The position numbers were made by a program, and so were the translations under genes. A stretch of 37,635 nt of DNA. It comes from Campylobacterota bacterium. GTDB lineage: Bacteria; Campylobacterota; Campylobacteria; Campylobacterales; JAJVLF01. This document shows positions 11,943 through 21,263 of this stretch, piece by piece. The notes below the pieces were generated by a model. It was not told the DNA's origin. It saw only the letters and a program-made list of their open reading frames with translations, and did no database searches. The stretch lies in the NCBI GenBank assembly GCA_029255845.1, contig JAJVLF010000016.1, positions 1 through 37,635 of the forward strand. The letters run 5' to 3'. Each line of letters begins with the position of its first letter. Position 1 is the first letter of the stretch.

Positions 11943-12287
11943 TTACATACAAAAAGCTACAGCAATGGCAAAACCACCATCGTGAGTTATACTAAGAGAG
12001 CTTGTTGTGAAATTGAATTGTTTTTTTATTTTTTTAGAAATTGTAAAAAAAGGAGCTCCTTTTTCATCTTTGTAAATAGATATATCTCTAAAACCTAGCT
12101 GAGAGCCTATTCCTACCTTTAAGGCTTTAGAGATTGCCTCTTTACTAGCATAAAAACCAGCGAGAGTTTCATCTTTTTTAATAAGAGATATTTCATTTTT
12201 AGAAAAAACTTTATTTAAAAATTTATCTTCATATTTATCTCTTATCTTAGAAATTCGTTTAATAGATACTATATCTATTCCTATCAT
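11943..12287 (-). CDS. acpS: Holo-[acyl-carrier-protein] synthase
   Basis: 114 aa; MIGIDIVSIKRI, FYASKEAISKAL, SITHDGGFAIAVAF motifs. Confidence 0.95.
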   Translation of the reverse strand: MIGIDIVSIKRISKIRDKYEDKFLNKVFSKNEISLIKKDETLAGFYASKEAISKALKVGIGSQLGFRDISIYKDEKGAPFFTISKKIKKQFNFTTSSLSITHDGGFAIAVAFCM

Positions 12288-12851
12288 TTATTGGATAATA
12301 AACTCAGTAAAAAATACATTAGTAATCATTCCATCGATTAAAGAGGCATTTATTTTAGATATAAGCTCATCTTTTAATCTATTTTTACCTTTAGATGTTG
12401 AAAGTTCTTGTTTTGTTCTTGAAGTCAGAGTATCTATAATAGTATCACTTAAGACTACTTTTTTCATCTCAAGCTCACCTATTACATTTTCAGTATCAAG
12501 CTCTAGGCTTATTTTTACTCTTAGATATCTTTTTCCTCTTTTTGTTATTAAATTAACGACAAATTTATCAAGCTCATAAATGGGACCTACTGTGATATAG
12601 CTAGTAGCTCTTCTTGCAGACCTTCTAGGAGGACCCCCTGCAGGTTGCTTTAAGCTAGTAGGAGCATCATCCATCATCGCCTGATCATCTCCTCCTCCTC
12701 CACTAGAAAGAAGCATTGCAATTACTCCTCCCACAATAATTAGGAATATTAAAACAACAGCAGCAATAATTATAATTATCTTATTGCCACCACCGCCACT
12801 AGGTTTTTTACTTCCTTCTTCTGGTGCCTCTATTTCTTCTTCATCTGCCAT
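12288..12851 (-). CDS. fliL: Flagellar basal body-associated protein FliL
   Basis: 187 aa; N-terminal low-complexity/TM, then YELDKFVVNL...RYLRVKISLELD FliL core; between metK and acpS. Confidence 0.9.
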   Translation of the reverse strand: MADEEEIEAPEEGSKKPSGGGGNKIIIIIAAVVLIFLIIVGGVIAMLLSSGGGGDDQAMMDDAPTSLKQPAGGPPRRSARRATSYITVGPIYELDKFVVNLITKRGKRYLRVKISLELDTENVIGELEMKKVVLSDTIIDTLTSRTKQELSTSKGKNRLKDELISKINASLIDGMITNVFFTEFIIQ

Positions 12852-12863
12852 AATTAACTCTTT

Positions 12864-14051
12864 TTATAATTTTTTAAACCAATCAAGCTCGTCTAATTTT
12901 TCCCATGGATAATCCTCTTGACCAACTTGACCTCTAGCAGCTACATCGGCATATAAGAAATTATCTTTATTAGGTTTGTCTAAATTAAATTGTTTTATAA
13001 TCCACATAGGAGTTAAGCTAAATTTTTCGCTTATTTTTGCAGAAAGCTCATCATCATTTATATTTGAAAATGTTCCCATAGTATCCACACATACAGAAAT
13101 AGGTTTTGCAACTCCTATAGCATAAGATATTTGAACTACTGCTTTTTTAGCTAAATTAGCAGCGACTATATGTTTAGCCAACCATCTAGCTGCATAAAGA
13201 GCAGATCTATCAACTTTTGTGTAATCTTTACTTGATTGAGCTCCTCCACCAATAGGAGAATATCCTCCAAAAGTATCAACAATAAGTTTTCTTCCTGTAA
13301 GCCCTGAGTCATGTAATGAGCTATGATTTGTATATTTTCCAGTAGGATTTATATGTAAAATACATTTATTTTTATCATAATAAGGTAAATTAGCATCATC
13401 AATTATCTTGCCAATAATTTCTTTAACTTTTTCTAATGGCATAGAATCAACTGAAGGAGCAGAAACTACAATAGTATGAATTGATTTAGGCTCACAATTT
13501 TCAAAATGAACTTTTAAATCATAATCAACAGAAACTTGAGTTTTTATATCAACTCCAAACTCATGAGGATTAGCTAAAGCATATTCATATACTTTATCAC
13601 TTAAAATCCTAGCATAAGTAATAGCTGAAGGCATTAAGTTTTTAGTCTCATTACAAGCAAAACCAAACATAATTCCTTGATCTCCTGCTCCTATTTCTCC
13701 AGTTTCTTGATCAACTCCTTGTCCTATTTCAGGGGATTGCTCATTTACATAAACTTCGATATTTAAATCATTTATATCCAAGCATTGAGAAGAAGTAAAA
13801 TAATCATTATTTTTATAGCCTATGCTAATTAAAGCATTTCTAACTAATTCTTTATATCTCTCATTACTTACTTTATGTTTTGATTTACATTCGCCACCAA
13901 TGACAATATTTTTACCAGCTAAAAAAACCTCTGTAGCAACTCTTGAATTTGAGTCGTTTATAATATACTCATCTACGATAAAATCTGCAATAATATCTGC
14001 ACATTTATCTGGATGACCAGCACTAACTACTTCTGAAGTGAATAAATACAT
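12864..14051 (-). CDS. metK: S-adenosylmethionine synthetase
   Basis: 395 aa; FTSEVVSAGHPDKCADIIAD, GAGDQGIMFGFA, GGGAQSSKDYTKVDRSA. Confidence 0.98.
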   Translation of the reverse strand: MYLFTSEVVSAGHPDKCADIIADFIVDEYIINDSNSRVATEVFLAGKNIVIGGECKSKHKVSNERYKELVRNALISIGYKNNDYFTSSQCLDINDLNIEVYVNEQSPEIGQGVDQETGEIGAGDQGIMFGFACNETKNLMPSAITYARILSDKVYEYALANPHEFGVDIKTQVSVDYDLKVHFENCEPKSIHTIVVSAPSVDSMPLEKVKEIIGKIIDDANLPYYDKNKCILHINPTGKYTNHSSLHDSGLTGRKLIVDTFGGYSPIGGGAQSSKDYTKVDRSALYAARWLAKHIVAANLAKKAVVQISYAIGVAKPISVCVDTMGTFSNINDDELSAKISEKFSLTPMWIIKQFNLDKPNKDNFLYADVAARGQVGQEDYPWEKLDELDWFKKL

Positions 14052-14087
14052 ATTGAACCTTTAATTCGGGAGGTATCCCTGTTATTT

Positions 14088-15098
14088 TTACGAGTTTGTA
14101 TGATATTCTTGGAACCAATTTATAAATTTATCTATGCCATATTCTATAGAAGTGCTAGGCTTATAATTAAAATCTTTTATTAAATCATCCACATTAGCAT
14201 AAGTCGCTTGGACATCGCCCATTTGCATAGGCATAAATTTAATATCAGCTTTTTTATCTAGCTTAGTCTCTATAGCTTTCACAAAATCCATTAACTTTAT
14301 TGGCGAATTTTGACCTATATTATAGATTTTATATTTAGGATTAGAATAATCACTCTCTATGCAACGAGATACTCCACCTACTATATCATCTATATAAGTA
14401 AAGTCCCTTTGCATATTGCCGTTATTATATACTTCTATTTGTTTATTTTCAAGTATATTTTTAGCAAAAATGTAAAGTGCCATATCAGGGCGACCCCAAG
14501 GACCATAAACAGTAAAAAATCTAAGACCTATAGTATTAATACCATAAAGATGAGTATAAGTATGAGCCATTAATTCATTTGATTTTTTAGTTGCTGCATA
14601 TAGACTAATAGGAGTATCTGTCTTATCGGTTGTAGAAAATGGATAATCACTATTTAGTCCATAGACACTAGAGCTACTAGCATATACTAAATGCTTTACA
14701 TTATTATGTCGCACAGCTTCTAAGATATTTGTAAATCCTATTATATTAGAAGATATATAGGCATTAGGGTTGGTTATAGAGTATCTTACTCCTGCTTGAG
14801 CTGCTAGATTACATACTACATCAAATTTTTCTTTTTTGAATATTTTAAAAAGTAGATCTTCATCTTCTAGGTTTGCTTTGTAAAAAGAGAAATTTTTATT
14901 ATTAATAGAGGTGATTTTTTTAGAATATTGAATTTTATCTTTTGTAATCCCTAGATTATTTAATCTATTATATTTTAAGTTTATATCATAATAATCATTA
15001 ATAGAATCAAGCCCTAGAACTGTATGATTGGCACTTAATAGTTTATTGCAAAGATGGTATCCTATAAATCCAGCACTTCCTGTTACGAGTATTTTCAT
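14088..15098 (-). CDS. NAD-dependent epimerase (UDP-glucuronate 4-epimerase-like)
   Basis: 336 aa; MKILVTGSAGFIGYHL Rossmann motif, YAATKKSNELMAHTY active site, LRFFTVYGPWGRPDMA. Confidence 0.93.
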   Translation of the reverse strand: MKILVTGSAGFIGYHLCNKLLSANHTVLGLDSINDYYDINLKYNRLNNLGITKDKIQYSKKITSINNKNFSFYKANLEDEDLLFKIFKKEKFDVVCNLAAQAGVRYSITNPNAYISSNIIGFTNILEAVRHNNVKHLVYASSSSVYGLNSDYPFSTTDKTDTPISLYAATKKSNELMAHTYTHLYGINTIGLRFFTVYGPWGRPDMALYIFAKNILENKQIEVYNNGNMQRDFTYIDDIVGGVSRCIESDYSNPKYKIYNIGQNSPIKLMDFVKAIETKLDKKADIKFMPMQMGDVQATYANVDDLIKDFNYKPSTSIEYGIDKFINWFQEYHTNS

Positions 15099-15112
15099 AT
15101 TTTCTTCTTAAT

Positions 15113-15130
15113 TTGGTATAAGTTTTGCTT
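15113..15130 (+). promoter_or_regulatory. Candidate sigma-54 promoter ttGGtataagttttGCtt upstream of flagellin
   Basis: Exact GG-N10-GC spacing (GG 15115-15116, GC 15127-15128) with TTGG...TTGCTT context, 54 nt upstream of the flagellin start codon. Confidence 0.75.
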
Positions 15131-15184
15131 CTAAGCTTTACTAGAATAAAACTAATGTATTTTATCAATTAAAGGTTAATATAG

Positions 15185-16786
15185 TTGTCATTTAGAATAA
15201 ATACAAATACTTCTGCACTTACAGCTCATGCTCAAGGTGTGTCTACTAATGGTAAGATGGAAAAATCTTTAAATAATCTTAGTAGCGGATATAGAATAAA
15301 TAAAGCAGCTGATGATGCTTCAGGTCTGGCTATCGCTGATTCACTTAGAAGTCAAGCTAAATCACTAAATCAAGCCATAAGAAATGCAAATGATGCTATA
15401 GGATTAATACAAATAGCAGATAAAGCTATGGATGAGCAAATAAAAATACTTGATACTATTAAAGTAAAAGCAATCCAATCTGCACAAGATGGACAAACAT
15501 CAAACTCAAGATCTGCTTTGCAAGCTGACATAGTTAGATTATTAGAAGAGCTTGATAATATTGCTACTACCACTACATACAATGGTTTAACTTTACTTGC
15601 AGGTGCTTTTACAAATAAAGAATTTCAAATTGGAGCATATTCTAATCAAACCATAAGAAGCTCAATTGGACCTACTGAGAGTAGCAAAATAGGAATTCAA
15701 AGATATGAAACAGGCTCTACCATTAAGTCAGCTAAAGAGGTTCAATTAAAATTCAAAGCAACTGAAGGAAATACCAATATAGACTTAGAGTCAGTAATAA
15801 TATCCACAGGTGGTTCTACGGGAATAGGAGTTTTAGCTAATACTATTAATAGAAATTCAAATGAGTTAAAAGTTAGAGCTTCGTGGAATTTAGTATCTAC
15901 TGGGAACAAACCAATAGATGGGGGAGACAGAAATGGAACTCCTGTTATTATTAAAGAATTAGAAATTAATAATGTTTCTATTGGAAATGTTACTATTACA
16001 GGAAATGACTCAAATGGAAATTTAGTTCAATCAATCAATTCTGTAAAAGATCAAACAGGAGTATTCGCATCAAGAGATGTTAGAGGTCATTTATCTTTAA
16101 CTAGTATAGATGGAAGAGGTATAAATATATCTGGAAGAGAAAATGTCTCTGCTATAGGAATAGATGATTTAAGTTTTCAAGGAAAAACTGATGCAGACCC
16201 AAAAGAAAAGCATGAAAATTACGGACGACTAACTCTTACAAGAATAGGAGATTCAAGAGATATTATTTTAAGTGGAGCAGGAACATCATTTAGTGATGTA
16301 GGTTTTGGCGAAGGACATGTAGCAGAAGCATCTGTGAGCTTAAGAAGTATTAGAGATAAATATACTGTTGATGAAGCATCTGCTATGGGGTTTTTTGATA
16401 ATAAAAATACTTTATTAAGAAAACAAGCAGAAGAATCGAAAACATTAAATCCTACGACAGGTGCCAAAGAGGGTGGTTTTGTTGCAGCAGGAGTTACATC
16501 TTTTCAAGGAGCTCAAGCAGTAATGGATATAGTAGATTCTGCTATCACGACTCTAGGAAGAGTGCGATCAGATATAGGTGCTGTGCAAAATCAATTAGAA
16601 GTTACTATAAACAATATTTCTATCACTAGAACAAATGTAACAATAGCAGAATCAACTATTAGAGATACAGATTATGCAGAAGAAACTTCAAACTTTAAAA
16701 AAGAAAGTATCATAGCACAAGCAGGAATTTATGCATTAAATCAAGCTAATTCCGTTCAACAAACTGTGCTAAAATTATTACAATAG
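15185..16786 (+). CDS. Flagellin
   Basis: 533 aa; N-terminal SFRINTNTSALTAH...LSSGYRINKAADDASGLAIADSLRSQ and C-terminal SIRDTDYAEETSNFKKESIIAQAGIYALNQAN...VLKLLQ; TTG start codon preceded by aaagg. Confidence 0.97.
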   Translation: MSFRINTNTSALTAHAQGVSTNGKMEKSLNNLSSGYRINKAADDASGLAIADSLRSQAKSLNQAIRNANDAIGLIQIADKAMDEQIKILDTIKVKAIQSAQDGQTSNSRSALQADIVRLLEELDNIATTTTYNGLTLLAGAFTNKEFQIGAYSNQTIRSSIGPTESSKIGIQRYETGSTIKSAKEVQLKFKATEGNTNIDLESVIISTGGSTGIGVLANTINRNSNELKVRASWNLVSTGNKPIDGGDRNGTPVIIKELEINNVSIGNVTITGNDSNGNLVQSINSVKDQTGVFASRDVRGHLSLTSIDGRGINISGRENVSAIGIDDLSFQGKTDADPKEKHENYGRLTLTRIGDSRDIILSGAGTSFSDVGFGEGHVAEASVSLRSIRDKYTVDEASAMGFFDNKNTLLRKQAEESKTLNPTTGAKEGGFVAAGVTSFQGAQAVMDIVDSAITTLGRVRSDIGAVQNQLEVTINNISITRTNVTIAESTIRDTDYAEETSNFKKESIIAQAGIYALNQANSVQQTVLKLLQ

Positions 16787-16885
16787 CTTCACTAAATAAT
16801 ATATACCCATCAAAGCTCTAAAAATACAAATAATTTAGATAGGACTAGAAGCTTTTCTAATAACAGAAATAATAATATTTTATGT

Positions 16886-16891
16886 TATAAT
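16886..16891 (+). promoter_or_regulatory. Candidate sigma-70 -10 box (tatgtTATAATatcg)
   Basis: TATAAT about 65 nt upstream of the probable start of the sensor kinase gene, in the flagellin-kinase intergenic gap. Confidence 0.4.
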
Positions 16892-16957
16892 ATCGCAATT
16901 TTGAGAAATAAAGCTCTCTAAATATGTAAAAATAAAGTGAAGAAGGACTGTTTGTTT

Positions 16958-19261
16958 ATGAAACAAATAATAATCTTATTGATATTTATTGTCAATATAA
17001 ATGCGAATAATCTAAATTATGTAAAAATATGTGTGGATCCAGATTGGATGCCTATGGAAAAGATTGATGAAAAAGGGAAGCATGTTGGTATTGTTGCTGA
17101 TATATTAAACCTTATAGAAGCCAAAACAAATTTTAAATTTATTTTAGTTCCTACTACTTCATGGGATGAATCTATCTCTTTTATAAAACAAAAAAAATGC
17201 GATGTCTTGCCTTTGGCTTCTGAGATTGAAGAGAGAAAAGAATGGATGAATTTTACTCCTGTCTATATGCAATATCCTGAAGCTTTGGTTATTAAATCAA
17301 GTGAAAGTAAAAAAACTTTAGAAGAAATAATAAAGCTACCATTAGGATTGACTAAAGGGTATGCTGCTATTACTTGGTTTAGAGATAAGTATCCAAATAT
17401 AAATATAATAGAAGTAGAAAATATGGATGATGCTTTTGCTAAATTAAGAAGTGGGGAAATATATAGCTATTCAGATACTCTTCCTATTGTAGGATATAAG
17501 CTTCAAGAAGAAGGTATTCTTGATTTAAAAATATCCTATATATTTGATAAAAAAGATTATAGCCTTGATGCAGGTATGGCAGTTAGAAAAGATAAAATTG
17601 AACTACATAGAGAATTAACAAAAGTTATCAATAACTTAAATGAGAAGAAGCTTGATGAGATTTTAGCAAAGTGGGTTAAAATTAATATGGAAGATGTTGT
17701 TGTTAATTATACTTTAATTTATCAAGTATTAGGTGGTATTTTTCTTATTGGGATAATAATTCTATATTGGAATTATAAATTAAGTTTATTAGTTAAAGTA
17801 AAAACAAAAGAAATTCAAGAATTTGCTAATACATTAGAAGATAAAGTCAAAGAAAAAACAAAAAAAATAAGACATCTTTTAGATAATGTAGGAGAAGGGT
17901 TTCTTACTTTAAATCAAGATTTTTTAATAAATCACGAGTATTCAAAAGAATGTGAAATAATATTAGGCGATAATATAGCACATAAGGATATATCTAAAAT
18001 AATTTTTAAAAATTTAACAGAAGCTGATACTTTTAAAAAAAATTTGAATATAGTACTAAAAGTAAAAAATAAAAATGCTCAAAAATCTGCATTAACCTTA
18101 CTTCCTGAAGAGATAACCATTAGAGAAAAAACATTAAGTGTTAAATATAAAATTATAGATAATAGCTTTATGTTGATACTCACAGATATATCTGAAAAAA
18201 AATCATTAGAGAATAAAATAAAGAATGATCAAAATATGCTAAAAATGACAGTAGCTATTATTACAGGTAATGATGTATTTTTTGATCTTAAAAATGACTT
18301 TGAGTATTTTATGAACAATATAAATATCTACATAGATGAAAATAAAACAGCCTTATATAATATAAACGAAATATATAGATTAATACATACTTTTAAAGGC
18401 TCATTCTTACAATTATTTATGGATAACACAGGATTACAGTTGCATAATGTAGAGTCTAAATTATCTGATGTCCTGCAAGGTGATAAACTTATAGATAATA
18501 AGCAATTATTATCATTATTGCAAGATATAAATTTTGCAACTTTTATGGATACAGATTTAGATAATATTATAAAAGTCCTAGGAAAAAGTTTTTTAGAAAA
18601 AAATAAATTCTTACTTGTTGAAAAGCAATCTTTGAAGAGTGTAGAAAATACATTTAATTCATTAGTAAGAAAACATAAAGAGCATGATTTTTCAGCTATT
18701 TTAGAGAGTATTAGAGCATTGTCCAAAAAAAGTGTGAAATCTTATTTGGATCCATATGTGAGATTGGCATTACAGATGTCTTACAAGGCAAATAAACCTA
18801 TTCATGAGTTTGAAGTTATAGGTGATGAAAATATTTTCTTGCCAAAGAAATTTAAAAATTTTATGAATTCTTTAGTCCATGTTTTTAGAAATACTATTGC
18901 TCATGGGATAGAAAATGAAGATATTAGAGATGATTTGGGTAAAAGTGAAAGAGGAGCTATATCTTGCTCTTTTTCTAAAGAGAAAGATGAGTTAAAAATT
19001 ATAATTGCTGATGATGGCTCTGGTATAGATGTAGATAAAATTAAAGAAAAAGCAGGAAATAGTAATATGTCTAACGAGGAAGCATATCCATTTATTTTTA
19101 AAGATAATTTTTCCACTAATGATGAAGTAGATGAGCTTTCAGGCAGAGGAGTAGGACTAAGTGCTGTTAAAAGTGAATTAGATTTATTGCATGGAAATGT
19201 TGAGGTTCATAGCGAATTAAATATTGGAACCAGGTTTATTTTTACTATTCCTACTACATAG
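16958..19261 (+). CDS. Transmembrane sensor kinase: periplasmic SBP_bac_3-like domain, TM, PAS-like region, HPt, CheA-type HATPase
   Basis: Signal peptide MKQIIILLIFIVNINA, PBPb-like VKICVDPDWMPMEKID, TM at YTLIYQVLGGIFLIGIIILYW, HPt IHTFKGSF, CheA-like FRNTIAHGIENEDIRDDLGKSERG and DDGSGID...SGRGVGLSAVKSEL. Start placed at ATG 16958 (RBS agaagga) rather than GTG 16937. Confidence 0.87.
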   Translation: MKQIIILLIFIVNINANNLNYVKICVDPDWMPMEKIDEKGKHVGIVADILNLIEAKTNFKFILVPTTSWDESISFIKQKKCDVLPLASEIEERKEWMNFTPVYMQYPEALVIKSSESKKTLEEIIKLPLGLTKGYAAITWFRDKYPNINIIEVENMDDAFAKLRSGEIYSYSDTLPIVGYKLQEEGILDLKISYIFDKKDYSLDAGMAVRKDKIELHRELTKVINNLNEKKLDEILAKWVKINMEDVVVNYTLIYQVLGGIFLIGIIILYWNYKLSLLVKVKTKEIQEFANTLEDKVKEKTKKIRHLLDNVGEGFLTLNQDFLINHEYSKECEIILGDNIAHKDISKIIFKNLTEADTFKKNLNIVLKVKNKNAQKSALTLLPEEITIREKTLSVKYKIIDNSFMLILTDISEKKSLENKIKNDQNMLKMTVAIITGNDVFFDLKNDFEYFMNNINIYIDENKTALYNINEIYRLIHTFKGSFLQLFMDNTGLQLHNVESKLSDVLQGDKLIDNKQLLSLLQDINFATFMDTDLDNIIKVLGKSFLEKNKFLLVEKQSLKSVENTFNSLVRKHKEHDFSAILESIRALSKKSVKSYLDPYVRLALQMSYKANKPIHEFEVIGDENIFLPKKFKNFMNSLVHVFRNTIAHGIENEDIRDDLGKSERGAISCSFSKEKDELKIIIADDGSGIDVDKIKEKAGNSNMSNEEAYPFIFKDNFSTNDEVDELSGRGVGLSAVKSELDLLHGNVEVHSELNIGTRFIFTIPTT

Positions 19262-19275
19262 AGAAGTTTAAACCT

Positions 19276-19296
19276 TTTTAGATATACTATCTAAAA
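19276..19296. repeat. AT-rich hairpin ttttagata-tac-tatctaaaa in the kinase-mqnD gap
   Basis: Perfect 9-bp stem, 3-nt loop; no clear U-tract, so the terminator role is uncertain. Confidence 0.5.
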
Positions 19297-19315
19297 CTAA
19301 AGGGAACCTCTAAAA

Positions 19316-20179
19316 TTGAAAACTATGGATATAGCACATTCTCCCGATGCTGATGATATTTTTATGTATTATGCTATTAAATTTGGGTGGATTAGCGATA
19401 AAAATTATTTGTTTAAAAATAAAGCTCTTGATATAGAGAGCTTGAATGAACAAAGCCTTTTAGGAACTTATGATATTTCTGCTATTAGCTTTGCTTTGTA
19501 TCCTTTTATCAAAGATGAATATGCTTTATTAAAAACCGCTAGTAGTTTTGGTAACGGATATGGTCCTAAGCTTATTCGTAAAAAAAATACTAAATTAAAA
19601 AAAAGTTTTTCTTTAGCCCTTAGTGGAAAATGGACTACTAATGCTTTGTTGGCTAAAATATATTATCCTAATGCTATTATAACTTATATGAATTTTTTAG
19701 ATATAGAAAATGCTATTAAAAATGATGAGGTTGATGCTGGTGTTTTAATTCATGAAAGCATTCTTACTTTTGGCGATGAATTTGTAGTAGAAAAAGAAAT
19801 TTTTGATATTTGGAAAGAATTAATCAATAAAGATATTCCTCTTCCCTTGGGAGGTATGGCTATTAGAAGAAGCATTCCATTACTAGATGCTATTAATTGC
19901 GAAGAAATGCTTACTAATGCTATAAAAGTCGGTGTTTCAAATCAAAAAATGCTTACAGATATGCTAACCCAAAGAAATTTGCTTAGGGTAGATGGTGAGC
20001 TTCTTGATAAATATCTAAATATGTATGCTAATAATCAATCTATCTGTATGGAAGATGATGAGATAAATAGTCTAAATGAGCTTTATTCTCTTGGATATAA
20101 GCATAAGATTTACCATGAAGAGATAGATATTAATAATTACTTTATTCCTAAGGAATATAAGGAATTACGATATTGTTAG
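19316..20179 (+). CDS. mqnD: 1,4-dihydroxy-6-naphthoate synthase (futalosine menaquinone pathway)
   Basis: AHSPDADDIFMYYAI and IPLPLGGMAIRR motifs; start is TTG 19316 or ATG 19325. Confidence 0.9.
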   Translation: MKTMDIAHSPDADDIFMYYAIKFGWISDKNYLFKNKALDIESLNEQSLLGTYDISAISFALYPFIKDEYALLKTASSFGNGYGPKLIRKKNTKLKKSFSLALSGKWTTNALLAKIYYPNAIITYMNFLDIENAIKNDEVDAGVLIHESILTFGDEFVVEKEIFDIWKELINKDIPLPLGGMAIRRSIPLLDAINCEEMLTNAIKVGVSNQKMLTDMLTQRNLLRVDGELLDKYLNMYANNQSICMEDDEINSLNELYSLGYKHKIYHEEIDINNYFIPKEYKELRYC

Positions 20180-20442
20180 AAGAAAAATTAATTACTTTGA
20201 GTGTTGATATGTTTAAGTTAATTTTACTTATTTCTATGCCTACTTTGCTTGTGAGTATGTTTGTAGGGCTTTTAATCTCTATATTTCAAGCTACTACTCA
20301 AATAAATGAAATGACTCTTACTTTTATTCCTAAGATATTATCTATTATGGTTGTTATGGTCGTAAGTATGCCTTGGATGTTAAGGCTTATGATTGAATAT
20401 ACGGAGAGTATCTTTCATATGATACCTAATTTTATATTTTGA
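20173..20442 (+). CDS. fliQ: Flagellar biosynthesis protein FliQ
   Basis: 89 aa, two TM helices, LLVSMFVGLLISIFQATTQINEMTLTFIPKI; TTG start overlapping mqnD end. Confidence 0.95.
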   Translation: MLEEKLITLSVDMFKLILLISMPTLLVSMFVGLLISIFQATTQINEMTLTFIPKILSIMVVMVVSMPWMLRLMIEYTESIFHMIPNFIF

Positions 20443-21263
20443 AACTTGATAATATAGTAGATACTCATGCACATATTTGGTCTCCTTTGTGCAGATATGA
20501 GCAAGGGGGAAGATATGTTCCTGATAAACATTTAGGCATTAATGAATATTTATCTATTTTAAATAAGCATAGAGTAAAATATGGAGTTTTAGTTCAGCCT
20601 AGCTTTTTAGGGCATGATAATTCTTATCTTATTCGCTCTTTAAGGGCTTATAGGAAAAGATTAAGAGGTGTAATAGTGTTTGATTTTTCTAATCCTCATT
20701 TAGAATCATTAAGAAAGCTATCTTCATTAGGAGTTGTGGGAGTTAGGTTTAATCTTAATGGTAAAGTTATGCCCGATATTGCTTCTATAAAATATGATGA
20801 GCTATTTAATTGCTTAAGAAAACTAGATTGGTTTATTCAAATAACAGCAAAAGAAGATGAATGGCTAAAAATAATGCCTAAACTATTACATAGAAATGTA
20901 AAAATAGTAGTAGATCATTTTGGAAAACCTGAGCGAAATATAGGAATTAATGGAGATGGTTTTAAGGCTATCATAGAAGCTACTAAAACTAAAAATGTAT
21001 GGATAAAATTCTCTGCTCCATATAGGTTTGGCTGTAATCAAGCTTCTTTATATGCGAATGAGCTTGTTAAAAAAGTAAGCAAAAGAAGAATATTATGGGG
21101 GAGTGATTATCCTTTTACAAGACATGATAAAGGAAGAAGTTATAAAGACTTTGTAGATATGCTTAATATTTGGTTTCCAGATAAAACATTACGAGATTAT
21201 GCCACTTATAAAAATGCTATAAGATTGTATAAATTTGATACATCAAGAAGTAATGTTGTATGA
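20439..21263 (+). CDS. Amidohydrolase family, TIM-barrel metal-dependent hydrolase
   Basis: 274 aa; VDTHAHIW, VDHFGKP, ILWGSDYPFTRH motifs; TTG start overlapping fliQ stop. Confidence 0.9.
   Translation: MKLDNIVDTHAHIWSPLCRYEQGGRYVPDKHLGINEYLSILNKHRVKYGVLVQPSFLGHDNSYLIRSLRAYRKRLRGVIVFDFSNPHLESLRKLSSLGVVGVRFNLNGKVMPDIASIKYDELFNCLRKLDWFIQITAKEDEWLKIMPKLLHRNVKIVVDHFGKPERNIGINGDGFKAIIEATKTKNVWIKFSAPYRFGCNQASLYANELVKKVSKRRILWGSDYPFTRHDKGRSYKDFVDMLNIWFPDKTLRDYATYKNAIRLYKFDTSRSNVV

Noticed and set aside
16787-16936. Possible terminator tagaagcttttcta after flagellin
   Set aside because: Stem is short and weak, with no convincing U-tract.
18328-18726. 132-aa minus-strand ORF
   Set aside because: Antisense to the sensor kinase HPt/linker region; no motif.
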